From Psychroserpens jangbogonensis (GTDB lineage Bacteria; Bacteroidota; Bacteroidia; Flavobacteriales; Flavobacteriaceae), in contig NZ_JSWG01000008.1 of NCBI RefSeq assembly GCF_000797465.1, positions 62,001 to 126,000 of the forward strand: DNA of 64,000 nt. The letters are read 5' to 3'. This document shows positions 50,504 to 57,951 of the stretch, piece after piece (positions within the stretch are counted from its first letter, which is position 1; each line of letters starts with the position of its first letter). The notes below the pieces were generated by a model. It ran no database searches. It saw only the letters and a program-made list of their open reading frames with translations, and was not told the origin of the DNA. The position numbers and the translations under genes were made by a program.

Positions 50504-50929
50504 TTATTTCGCTATTAATGTTTTAAAGTCATACTGAATTAAAAAAATCAATGGTATTGCATAAGCTAAATGTCTAACTAAAGTTATTATCGGTGTCATT
50601 GGTGACATATCGATACCTGCTACTCCAGCTCCTAATAATGGCAGCATAAATAACCACACTAATGCGATTGTTTCGGCCACTACAAATAAGACAGCTCTAA
50701 ACCATTTTGGTCCCCAAAGCGATGGAGCGATTCCAGCAAAAAGTATGGCTAATAAAATACCGTTTCCATAATGTCCTGCTACTCCATAAGTTAATCCTAA
50801 TCCTGTTTTTGCTCCTAAAACACTTGGGATATCCCACCATGTTCCAGTTAATAATAGTCCAAACAAGTCGAATAGTATTGTTCCTAAAAATCCAGCTAGT
50901 ATTGCGTTTTTCCAATTTATTGTTTTCAT
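50504..50929 (-). CDS. Hypothetical four-helix membrane protein under Crp/Fnr control
   Basis: 141 aa with four predicted helices. The first half (AILAGFLGTILFDLFGLLLTGTWWDIPSVLG) has a conserved polar pair (TWWD), and the second (AGHYGNGILLAILFAGIAPSLWGPKWF) has GHYGNG, suggesting a small ligand site. No named family is recognised with certainty. It lies downstream of the third GTTGTC/GACAAC-type site (51127-51142) and its -7 octamer, with a roughly 165-nt leader, so it belongs to the same regulon as the tautomerase. Confidence 0.7.
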   Translation of the reverse strand: MKTINWKNAILAGFLGTILFDLFGLLLTGTWWDIPSVLGAKTGLGLTYGVAGHYGNGILLAILFAGIAPSLWGPKWFRAVLFVVAETIALVWLFMLPLLGAGVAGIDMSPMTPIITLVRHLAYAIPLIFLIQYDFKTLIAK

Positions 50930-51097
50930 TTCTCTGTGTTTTAATTGTTATATAAATTTTGTTTGTAAGGCCATGGAATAATGCCTTCTCTTATTCCACA
51001 AATCGCGTTTATTGATTTTTAGTGATTCAAGTTTCGAAAGAATTACTTTTTTGTTTAGTTTTCTCATGAGTTCTATGCTTTTGAATTTTCAATGAGG

Positions 51098-51105
51098 CAA
51101 ATTTC
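51098..51105 (-). promoter_or_regulatory. Promoter -7 element GAAATTTG for the membrane gene at 50504
   Basis: GAAATTTG on the minus strand; last base at 51098, exactly 36.5 bp from the centre of the operator at 51127-51142, as at the two sister promoters. Confidence 0.6.
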
Positions 51106-51126
51106 GGTTGTGCAAACTTTAAAAGC

Positions 51127-51142
51127 GTTGCCTTATGACAAC
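51127..51142 (-). promoter_or_regulatory. Crp/Fnr-type operator, copy 3 (also a possible terminator stem)
   Basis: GTTGCCTTATGACAAC differs from the perfect palindrome at two positions. It is inside a larger hairpin AAAAGCGTTG...CAACGCTTTT (51121-51148), which could also end the hydrolase transcript (stop at 51164). The conserved distance to the -7 octamer supports the operator reading. Confidence 0.65.
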
Positions 51143-51163
51143 GCTTTTAAAAACTATATTTAC

Positions 51164-52150
51164 TTAATTAATGTTATTTTTTTCTAAGAAATTCAGAATG
51201 TAATTAGCTATTTCATCACCTTTCTCTTCTAAAGCGAAATGACCAGTGTCTAAAAGATGAAACTCTAAATTCTTTAGATCCTTTTTGTATGGATAAGCGC
51301 CATCTGCTGGAAAAATGTAATCGTTTTTACCCCAAACAATCAATGTTGGTGGTTGATGGTCTCTAAAATATTGTTGCCATTCTGGATATAAAGGAACATT
51401 AGTTCTATAATCATAAAACATGTTCAATTGAATTTCAGCATTTTCTGGTCGTGTAAGGTGTTGTAAATCTATATTCCAGTTGTCTGGACTAACTTTAGAT
51501 ACATCTTGTACACCATGTGTGTATTGCCATTTTAATCCGTCTGGTGAATGAAAACCTTCTAATGCTTTACCATTTTCAACAGTGTAGTCATTCCAATATT
51601 TCTTAATAGGAATCCAAAAGTCTTTTAAGCCCTCGTCGTATGCATTACCATTTTGAATGATTAACGACTCTACACGTTCTGGATATTTAGCTGCTATTCT
51701 GAAACCAATTGGAGCTCCATAATCCATTAAATAAATACTATATTTTTCGACATTCTTTTTCTCTAAGAATCCTTCTATAATTTTAGACATATTGTCAAAA
51801 GAATAAACAAAGTCTTTCGTTGAAGGCTGTTCACTTCTTCCATATCCAGGATAATCTGGTGCTAAAACATGATAACGTACAGACAAGTCTGTAATTAAAT
51901 TTCTAAACATATGAGAAGATGTTGGGTATCCATGTAACAGTAAAATAGTTGGCTTTGATATATCACCAGCTTCGCGATAAAAAATATCGATACCATTAAC
52001 TTCTATTGTTTTGTGAAATGTAGCCTGTGATTTAGGTAATAAATCCTTGCTTACGTCTGCATTTTTTGGAGAATTAAATGAAAATAATCCAAGGGATAAA
52101 ACGGCTAATAAAGTAATACCCAATACTGATTTTAAAATTTGTGTTTTCAT
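51164..52150 (-). CDS. Secreted alpha/beta hydrolase with Asp nucleophile (epoxide hydrolase-like)
   Basis: 328 aa. A signal-like hydrophobic N-terminus (about residues 7-26). Oxyanion loop LLHGYPTSSHMFR (71-83), strand VLAPDYPGYGRSEQ, and nucleophile elbow YLMDYGAPIGF with Asp143 in place of Ser (x-Asp-x-Gly). WGKNDYIFP gives the acid and LDTGHFALEE the His. It is the second Asp-nucleophile hydrolase in the window. The gene is followed toward 52715 by an NTF2-like gene and a TetR regulator. A perfect 14-bp copy of the TetR palindrome lies inside the gene at 51879-51892. Confidence 0.85.
   Translation of the reverse strand: MKTQILKSVLGITLLAVLSLGLFSFNSPKNADVSKDLLPKSQATFHKTIEVNGIDIFYREAGDISKPTILLLHGYPTSSHMFRNLITDLSVRYHVLAPDYPGYGRSEQPSTKDFVYSFDNMSKIIEGFLEKKNVEKYSIYLMDYGAPIGFRIAAKYPERVESLIIQNGNAYDEGLKDFWIPIKKYWNDYTVENGKALEGFHSPDGLKWQYTHGVQDVSKVSPDNWNIDLQHLTRPENAEIQLNMFYDYRTNVPLYPEWQQYFRDHQPPTLIVWGKNDYIFPADGAYPYKKDLKNLEFHLLDTGHFALEEKGDEIANYILNFLEKNNIN
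51879..51892 (-). promoter_or_regulatory. Intragenic TetR-type palindrome
   Basis: ACAGACAAGTCTGT, identical to the site at 52732-52745; 17 bases (CGTACAGACAAGTCTGT) are shared. It lies within codons for TDLSVRYH of the hydrolase gene. Confidence 0.5.
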
Positions 52151-52307
52151 AATTTAATAATTTAAATGTTGGTTTAAAATGATTTGATAAGTGTTGCTTA
52201 TCTGTTTCTTCTTTTGCTGTTCCAAGTAAAGCTGTTTGATTTTTTTGTTCTGCTTGAAATTTGATTAGTGTTTAATGTTCTCATGATTTCTGTTGATATT
52301 TAATTGG

Positions 52308-52715
52308 TTAATATTTTCGATCTTCTTTTTTAATAGTAATGTCATTGGCACTCATATCTCTAATCTTCATCAATCCTTCTTTGTCAAATTCCCAATGCTC
52401 ATTGCCATGCGTTCGCATCCATTGTTTTGTTTTTGCATCTTGCCATTCATATTCGAAACGTACAGAGATACGATTGTCTGAGAAAGACCATAAGTGTTTT
52501 TTAAGTTTATAGTGCAATTCATTTTCCCATTTATGAGTTAAAAAGTTTGCAATATTTTCACGTCCAACAAAAAATTCTCCTCTATTTCTCCACTGAGAAT
52601 CTATGGTATATGCCAAGGCTACGCGTTCTGAATTTTTCGTATTCCAAGCATTTTCTGCTGCTTGTACTTTTGCTGTTGCTGTTTCCCTTGTAAATGGTGG
52701 AATTAATGTATTCAT
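52308..52715 (-). CDS. NTF2-like (DUF1348/SnoaL) protein
   Basis: 135 aa from the ATG at 52715 (MNTLIPPFTRETATAKVQAAENAWNTKN). NTF2-like cone fold: AWNTKNSERVALAYTIDSQWRNRGEFFVGRENIANFLTHKWENEL, then LWSFSDNRISVRFEYEWQDAKTKQWMRTHGNEHWEFDKEG, the standard DUF1348 pattern. Function unknown; family members are often next to TetR regulators and hydrolases. It is directly downstream of a perfect TetR-type palindrome at 52732-52745 and is most likely repressed by the gene behind it. Confidence 0.88.
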   Translation of the reverse strand: MNTLIPPFTRETATAKVQAAENAWNTKNSERVALAYTIDSQWRNRGEFFVGRENIANFLTHKWENELHYKLKKHLWSFSDNRISVRFEYEWQDAKTKQWMRTHGNEHWEFDKEGLMKIRDMSANDITIKKEDRKY

Positions 52716-52731
52716 AGTTTTTAATTTTCGT

Positions 52732-52745
52732 ACAGACAAGTCTGT
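52732..52745 (-). promoter_or_regulatory. TetR operator upstream of the NTF2-like gene
   Basis: ACAGAC-AA-GTCTGT, a perfect 14-bp palindrome 16 bp before the start codon, placed between the NTF2-like gene and the tetR gene. Confidence 0.75.
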
Positions 52746-52790
52746 TTTTGTTATTTTTTAAAAGAATTAAATAATTCTAATTTTTAATAT

Positions 52791-53351
52791 CTAGTTTAAG
52801 ATCTTTATACAAGCTTGTTTAGCAGAATCTATTGGCCAACTATCCTTTTGAATTTGAGAAAGAATAATTGCTCCTTCTAATAATATTAGCACTTGATCAC
52901 CTATACTTTTTACGTCTTCAGTTTTAAATTGTTCATCTTGTTCTAAAAGTTCATGAATCCATTCTCGAAATTCATTTTTATGTATTACGGCCTGGTGCCT
53001 TATTTTATCATGATCCTTTGGTAAATCTGTAATAATATTTTGCCATCCACATCCTCTAAATTCAACATCTTTTAACCAAACATATAAGTAATCAAAACTA
53101 GCTATTACTTTTTCTTTGTTTGTTTTATTGGGCTCTACAAAATTTGTTAAATTTCCCATCCACATGTAATGTCTTCCTTGTAAGTAAGCTACTGCTATAT
53201 CTTCCTTTGATCTAAAATATCTATACATACTATCTTTAGATACGTTAGCTTCCTTTAATATTTTGTTTATTCCTGTTTGATTGTAACCTTCAAAATAGAA
53301 TAAATTTGAAGCCGCTTCGATGATTCTTTCTTTTACTCCCAATTTTTTCAT
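52791..53351 (-). CDS. TetR/AcrR family transcriptional regulator
   Basis: 186 aa. N-terminal HTH: KERIIEAASNLFYFEGYNQTGINKILKEANVSKDSMYRYFRSKEDI, with the recognition helix VSKDSMYRYF. The C-terminal ligand-binding domain (about residues 60-186) belongs to the TetR_C type found with oxidoreductase/hydrolase regulons. It probably represses itself and the NTF2-like and hydrolase genes through ACAGAC/GTCTGT palindromes at 53382, 52732 and perhaps 51879. Confidence 0.92.
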   Translation of the reverse strand: MKKLGVKERIIEAASNLFYFEGYNQTGINKILKEANVSKDSMYRYFRSKEDIAVAYLQGRHYMWMGNLTNFVEPNKTNKEKVIASFDYLYVWLKDVEFRGCGWQNIITDLPKDHDKIRHQAVIHKNEFREWIHELLEQDEQFKTEDVKSIGDQVLILLEGAIILSQIQKDSWPIDSAKQACIKILN

Positions 53352-53381
53352 AGGACAAACTTAAGGTAAATGTTTTAAAGT

Positions 53382-53395
53382 ACAGACAAGTCAGT
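53382..53395 (-). promoter_or_regulatory. TetR operator upstream of tetR
   Basis: ACAGACAAGTCAGT, matching the sister palindrome except one base, 31 bp before the tetR start codon. The remaining gap to 53675 shows nothing else. Confidence 0.65.
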
Positions 53396-53675
53396 ACTAT
53401 TTTAACATTTAATTAACATTATAGGTTGTAAAAATTTAGTGAATTTATTGTCAATAAAATCGACTCAAGACCTATTTACAGTGACTTACTAGGTCTAAAA
53501 TTTTTATTTTGAACCTTATTTGCAATAACATCTCGCTTCTTAACATCCAATATTACAAGGTTTAAGATTCTATACAAATAACAATATTGATAATACGAGC
53601 AGTACAATCGCAAATAGTAGTTTTAATTGAATTTTCAAAATCTGTTTTTCAATATTTATAAAAGATAAATACCAT

Positions 53676-54281
53676 CTATAATTTAATAACGGTCCATTTA
53701 TTATTTTTGCTTTTCACTGCGTAAAGGTCTTTTGAAATATACTTAGATGTGATTTCTGGTGGTGCTTTTAAAAATTTCTTGTCTAAAATAACATTAACAC
53801 GTTCAGGACTTAAATATGCTTTGATATGTCCTTGAGTATCAATGATGCCTTGTAGATATTTATAATAAACTATACTTTTACCTAAAGCCTCATTTCTAGC
53901 TACTTCTTCCTTAAACACCTCTAATACTATCGCTGAACCTTCATTAAAGTTTGTAGCATTTAAAAATTGTGGCTCAATAACCATTTTGCCGCAAGTATTG
54001 ATATAACCGAAATAGGAAATACCATCGCGTTTATCTTCAATTAAACATCTATCGCTCTTAAAAATAGGAAAATTACCATCAGCAGTTTCTGTCATAACTA
54101 AATCGTTTCTATAATCTATAATGATTTCACCTTTCAGATTAATAAAAGCCCATTGTTCATCTTTTTTAACTGCTGCTATATCATTATGAAATGGTGAGAT
54201 ATAATCTATATTTTCAACAAGTTGTGTGAATCCAAAAAACGGAATTGATACGACTAAAAACAGAATGATTGCTTTTTTCAT
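53676..54281 (-). CDS. Exported WG-repeat protein
   Basis: 201 aa. Signal peptide MKKAIILFLVVSIPFFGFTQ (cleavage after about residue 19). Repeats of the KWG/WG type: VKKDEQWAFINLKGEIIIDY, FGYINTCGKMVIEPQF and a third, degenerate near YLQGIIDTQGHIKAY; the last one reads AVKSNKWTVIKL. WG repeats form small beta-propellers or solenoids of unknown ligand. Its promoter has a TGATATTGATCA site and TAATTTTG octamer at the fixed distance shared by the stress cluster, so it belongs to that regulon. Confidence 0.85.
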   Translation of the reverse strand: MKKAIILFLVVSIPFFGFTQLVENIDYISPFHNDIAAVKKDEQWAFINLKGEIIIDYRNDLVMTETADGNFPIFKSDRCLIEDKRDGISYFGYINTCGKMVIEPQFLNATNFNEGSAIVLEVFKEEVARNEALGKSIVYYKYLQGIIDTQGHIKAYLSPERVNVILDKKFLKAPPEITSKYISKDLYAVKSKNNKWTVIKL

Positions 54282-54308
54282 GATTTCATCATTTTAAGGT
54301 TAATATTC

Positions 54309-54316
54309 CAAAATTA
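54309..54316 (-). promoter_or_regulatory. Promoter -7 element TAATTTTG of the WG-repeat gene
   Basis: Full TAnnTTTG match on the minus strand; last base at 54309 is 36.5 bp from the centre of the site at 54340-54351. Confidence 0.75.
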
Positions 54317-54339
54317 GTGTTGAAAATATTGCTGTAAAA

Positions 54340-54351
54340 TGATATTGATCA
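54340..54351 (-). promoter_or_regulatory. Stress-regulon operator (TGATATTGATCA)
   Basis: TGAT-ATTG-ATCA, one of seven TGAyNNNNRTCA sites in this region. Confidence 0.75.
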
Positions 54352-54480
54352 GACTCTAACAATTATAACATTCTATTATGATTATTTTAATTCAAGGTTA
54401 ACATTAGTAAGGCTTCAAACATTTAACAACAACACAATAGTTTTAGATACTATTAAAAGTAATTTGGATATCTACTTCAA

Positions 54481-54516
54481 AAAAAAAGGAAGACAAATAC
54501 TTGTCTTCCTTTTTTT
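54481..54516 (-). terminator. Strong terminator of the lipoprotein gene
   Basis: AAAAAAAGGAAGACAA and TTGTCTTCCTTTTTTT form a perfect 16-bp stem with an ATAC loop. It lies 20 bp past the stop codon at 54537. Confidence 0.9.
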
Positions 54517-54536
54517 GAAACTATAATCCTTTTGAA

Positions 54537-55397
54537 TTAAAATACGTTAGCTGGTAATTTTGATAAAGCTAACCAGTCTCCGCTTTCTGGTGAAAGTTTA
54601 GTAATGTAATTAAAAGTACCTGTTTCTAAATTAATAGTACCAAAAGCACCATTTTGATCCAAACCATATAATATTCCATTTGCATCTTTTTCAATACATC
54701 TAATATATGCTAGATAATTTCCACCTCCAAGTCTATCATCTGCTGGAAAACCTGATCCGGTTATTTCAATAACTTCAGAAACTAAACCGTTTAAATCCGA
54801 TACAACAATTTCTCTTTCATAAGACATCAAAATCTCATTACTATTAGCTCCATATTCCAATCCCATACCACAACAAATATTATAGTCATCCCCTTGATAT
54901 GTGAAATATTTACGATCGAAAACTGTTCCATCTAAATTGAACCAAACTAGACCTGAATATTCTTCATAGTTATACTCGTCCCAATATACAGTTCCTAATA
55001 GTTTACCATTAGATAATTCAATTCCTGGGACTGCATACCAATCATCATTTGCATTGTCATTAAGTACAGTAGCAACTAGAGTTGAAGGGTTAATGCTGTA
55101 AATTTTTCCTTCGGCTGGACTATTAGCATTAGAAGTTGCATAAATAGTAGCATTACTAGATCTATACACAACATCTCTCAAGCCTGTTAATATTTCTCCG
55201 TTCATGGTTATTGAGCCTAAAGTTGTCAATGCACCATCAACTTTATTAATGGCTGAAAAAACACCTGTAGTTCTGTTATAAACAACCATAATATCATTTA
55301 TTACTGGTGTTGAATCATTGTCATCGTCGTTACTGCATGCTAAAAATGCGGTAAAGATTAATGTAATTCCTAATAATTTTAAAAGTAGTGTTTTCAT
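54537..55397 (-). CDS. Lipoprotein of unknown function (beta-propeller-like)
   Basis: 286 aa. Signal peptide with lipobox Cys (ITLIFTAFLAC, residue 21) followed by SNDDDND. The mature part is full of short strands with G-x-I/L-x-G/N turns (such as YSINPSTLVATVLND, YGLDQNGAFGTINLETGTF), reminiscent of six-to-seven-bladed beta-propellers, but I cannot assign a family. It is preceded by an operator TGATATCCGTCA and octamer TATATTTG at the shared spacing and followed by a perfect terminator, so it is a single-gene member of the stress regulon. Confidence 0.75.
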   Translation of the reverse strand: MKTLLLKLLGITLIFTAFLACSNDDDNDSTPVINDIMVVYNRTTGVFSAINKVDGALTTLGSITMNGEILTGLRDVVYRSSNATIYATSNANSPAEGKIYSINPSTLVATVLNDNANDDWYAVPGIELSNGKLLGTVYWDEYNYEEYSGLVWFNLDGTVFDRKYFTYQGDDYNICCGMGLEYGANSNEILMSYEREIVVSDLNGLVSEVIEITGSGFPADDRLGGGNYLAYIRCIEKDANGILYGLDQNGAFGTINLETGTFNYITKLSPESGDWLALSKLPANVF

Positions 55398-55425
55398 GAT
55401 ATTTTATATTTAATGATTAATACGC

Positions 55426-55433
55426 CAAATATA
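55426..55433 (-). promoter_or_regulatory. Promoter -7 element TATATTTG of the lipoprotein gene
   Basis: Exact TAnnTTTG on the minus strand; last base 36.5 bp from the operator centre (55462.5). Confidence 0.75.
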
Positions 55434-55456
55434 AATTTGAAAGTATTTTCACACAA

Positions 55457-55468
55457 TGATATCCGTCA
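55457..55468 (-). promoter_or_regulatory. Stress-regulon operator (TGATATCCGTCA)
   Basis: TGAT-ATCC-GTCA, centred 41.5 bp from the predicted start of the lipoprotein transcript. Confidence 0.7.
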
Positions 55469-55493
55469 GTACGAAAATAATTATTTCATTTGA

Positions 55494-55919
55494 TTATGAC
55501 TTTTGTAAACTAGAACTAGCATTCGTGTCCTTAAATTCAACACTTAATTTAGCCAACATAATAAGTTCTGACTTATTCTCTCGACTGAAACTTGATGCAA
55601 TCTTTCCAGACGTTTTTAATATAAGTGACTTCATTTCACTATTAAAAAATTCTTCATGTCCTTTTTTAAAGCTTAAAAAGCTATCATAACATACTTCAGA
55701 ATCGTATTCATTGTCAGTTCGTAACCACTTAAAAGTGTTTATAATTAAAGCCTTATTAGTAGTACTAAAATTGTCTAAAACTATCCATTCCTTTTCTAGG
55801 ACTTCTTCAAGTTTTTCAAGTTCTTCATCTCTAATGTAATTGTCTGATGCAGCGATTGCATAAAACAGTTTACCAAGGCATTGGTGAAATTCAATATTTG
55901 TGTTTTGTTTTGGATCCAA
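55494..55919 (-). CDS. TerB-like helical protein
   Basis: 141 aa, all-helical. The N-terminal part LGKLFYAIAASDNYIRDEELEKLEEVLEKEW (about residues 14-45) fits the TerB-like fold, with an acidic Asp/Glu pair where metal-binding members have ligands. FNSEMKSLILKTSGKIASSF follows. Tellurite resistance itself is not implied. It lies next to the histidine kinase gene in the opposite direction, with a TGATATAAATCA site at 55967-55978 in between that may serve it. Confidence 0.65.
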   Translation of the reverse strand: MDPKQNTNIEFHQCLGKLFYAIAASDNYIRDEELEKLEEVLEKEWIVLDNFSTTNKALIINTFKWLRTDNEYDSEVCYDSFLSFKKGHEEFFNSEMKSLILKTSGKIASSFSRENKSELIMLAKLSVEFKDTNASSSLQKS

Positions 55920-55936
55920 AATTATTTATTTGAATC

Positions 55937-55944
55937 TAAAATTA
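55937..55944 (-). promoter_or_regulatory. Possible -7 element TAATTTTA of the TerB-like gene
   Basis: TAATTTTA on the minus strand (TAnnTTTG with one mismatch), 35.5 bp from the operator centre instead of 36.5. Confidence 0.4.
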
Positions 55945-55966
55945 CGAGATTATGCTTTTTATACAA

Positions 55967-55978
55967 TGATATAAATCA
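55967..55978. promoter_or_regulatory. Stress-regulon operator between TerB-like gene and histidine kinase
   Basis: TGAT-ATAA-ATCA; it could act on the leftward gene (start 55919) and possibly on the kinase (start 56071), where no suitable octamer is seen. Confidence 0.6.
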
Positions 55979-56070
55979 GTTACATATAGCTAAAAATTAA
56001 CAAGATGAGTTAGGTAAACTTGTCTATATTGATTAAATTTAAGGTTAATCATTTTGATTAATCTCTAACC

Positions 56071-57951
56071 ATGCTTAAGCAAGATCAAGAAATATTTAAC
56101 ATATTACTAGAGGCAGTTTCAGAAGGTGTTATTATCGTTGATAATCATCAACACATCATGGAAGTCAATAGAACTGCAGAGGTTTTATTTGGATATAATA
56201 AAAGTGAGCTTATTCAAAAAGATTTAAATCTCTTACTTCCTTCAAATTATCATGAAAATCATACTAGTCATTTTGAGGCGTTTGTCAAAAAAGGGAAACC
56301 AAGAAGCATGGGAGAAGCCACAGATTTATATGGCTTAAAAAAGAATGGCGATATCATTGCAATTGAGGTAGAACTCAACCCGTTTACTATTTACAATAAG
56401 ACTTATGTCATGGCTTTAATTAAAGATGTCTCAGATAGAAAAGAGACTGAAAAAATTTTAATGCTTAAAAGTAGTGCTCTGCAGTCTGCAAGTAATGGCA
56501 TTATAATAACTGATGCACTAAAGCCGAATAATCCAATAATATATTTCAATTCTGCATTCCAAAACCTTACTGGTTATTCAAGTAAAGAAATCCTTAATCA
56601 CAATTGTAAGTTTTTACAAAGGGAAGACAGAGATCAAGAACCAATAATTGAATTAAGAAAAGCCATTAAGAATGGTGAAAGTTGCCAGGTTACAGTGCGT
56701 AATTATAAAAAGGATGGAACTATGTTTTGGAATGATTTATATATCATACCCATTATTGATAAAAAAGGCATCGTAACAAATTTTATAGGGATTCAAAATG
56801 ATGTTACACAAAAAAAAGAAGCAGAAGCTGAACGGAACCATTTAGCTACTATTTTTGATGAGTCGTTAAATGAAATTTATGTTTTTGATGCCAAAACATT
56901 AAAATTCATAAACGTTAATTATGGTGCACTAAAGAATATTGGCTATAGTATTGAAGAGCTAAAAAATATGACACCTTTAGATTTAAAAACTCATGAGGAT
57001 AAAATTACATTTAGAAATAACATAGATTCTATAATTAAAAATAAGGTTGAAAAATTAGAATTTGAAACTGTACACCAACGAAAAGATGGAACAACTTACC
57101 CTGTTGAAGTTCATTTGCAACTCTCTGGTCTTTTAGAAAACGAGGTTTTTGTAGCAATAATTTTAGATATAACTGAACGTAAAAACTACACTAAAAAACT
57201 CGAAAAGAAAGTGAAAGAAAGAACAGAGCAACTCAATGTTGCACTGTCTAAAGAAAAAGAACTTAATAAACTTAAGACTCAGTTTTTATCTCTCGTATCT
57301 CATGAATTCAAAACGCCTTTAAGTGGTATTTTAACGTCATCTGCTCTCTTAGACAAATACAAACTAACTGAGCAACAAAATAAACGTGATAAACATATTA
57401 AAACAATATCTGACAAAGTACATTACTTGAATAATATTCTAAATGATTTTCTATCTCTTGAAAAACTTGAAACTGGTAAACTGACGTATCGTTTTGATCA
57501 TTTTAAATTGACTAAAGTCATCGATGAAGTGATATATAATGCAAACATGCTTTTAAAAGAAGGTCAGTATATTATTTACCCAGATAACATAAACGATCTT
57601 TCCCTCTTTCAAGATGAAAAAACGATAGTATTGATCCTTTCTAATTTGATAAATAATGCCATTAAATATTCTCCAGAACATTCGGTTATAACTATAGATA
57701 TTGAACAAAATAATGAACTAACTACCATTCATATTAAAGACAATGGAATTGGAATACCTCTTAAAGATCAGAAAAGCATTTTTGAACGCTATTTTAGAGC
57801 TGAAAATGTTATGAATACCCAAGGCACAGGAATAGGCCTAAATATCACTAAAAATCATTTAGAAAACTTAGATGGTACGATTTGTTTTGAGAGTGAAGAA
57901 CAAAAAGGAACTACCTTTACAATAACAATACCTAATACTGCAACACAATGA
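56071..57951 (+). CDS. PAS-domain sensor histidine kinase (cytosolic)
   Basis: 626 aa without transmembrane helices. PAS domain 1 (about residues 10-122, EVNRTAEVLFGYNKSEL), PAS 2 (about 135-255, containing the LOV-like phrase NHNCKFLQREDRDQEP with a possible flavin Cys), PAS 3 (about 265-380). Then a helix, the H-box SLVSHEFKTPLSGIL (His about 411), N-box LSNLINNAIKYS, G1 DNGIGIP and G2 QGTGIGLNI. The NCKFLQ motif is that of blue-light LOV domains, so light or redox sensing is possible. It overlaps the next gene by 4 bp (ATGA) and forms a two-component pair with it. Confidence 0.93.
   Translation: MLKQDQEIFNILLEAVSEGVIIVDNHQHIMEVNRTAEVLFGYNKSELIQKDLNLLLPSNYHENHTSHFEAFVKKGKPRSMGEATDLYGLKKNGDIIAIEVELNPFTIYNKTYVMALIKDVSDRKETEKILMLKSSALQSASNGIIITDALKPNNPIIYFNSAFQNLTGYSSKEILNHNCKFLQREDRDQEPIIELRKAIKNGESCQVTVRNYKKDGTMFWNDLYIIPIIDKKGIVTNFIGIQNDVTQKKEAEAERNHLATIFDESLNEIYVFDAKTLKFINVNYGALKNIGYSIEELKNMTPLDLKTHEDKITFRNNIDSIIKNKVEKLEFETVHQRKDGTTYPVEVHLQLSGLLENEVFVAIILDITERKNYTKKLEKKVKERTEQLNVALSKEKELNKLKTQFLSLVSHEFKTPLSGILTSSALLDKYKLTEQQNKRDKHIKTISDKVHYLNNILNDFLSLEKLETGKLTYRFDHFKLTKVIDEVIYNANMLLKEGQYIIYPDNINDLSLFQDEKTIVLILSNLINNAIKYSPEHSVITIDIEQNNELTTIHIKDNGIGIPLKDQKSIFERYFRAENVMNTQGTGIGLNITKNHLENLDGTICFESEEQKGTTFTITIPNTATQ

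Noticed and set aside
51121-51148. A simple terminator only for the hydrolase gene
   Set aside because: The hairpin may act as a terminator, but the 36.5-bp spacing to the -7 octamer and half-site match make an operator role at least as likely, so I kept both options.
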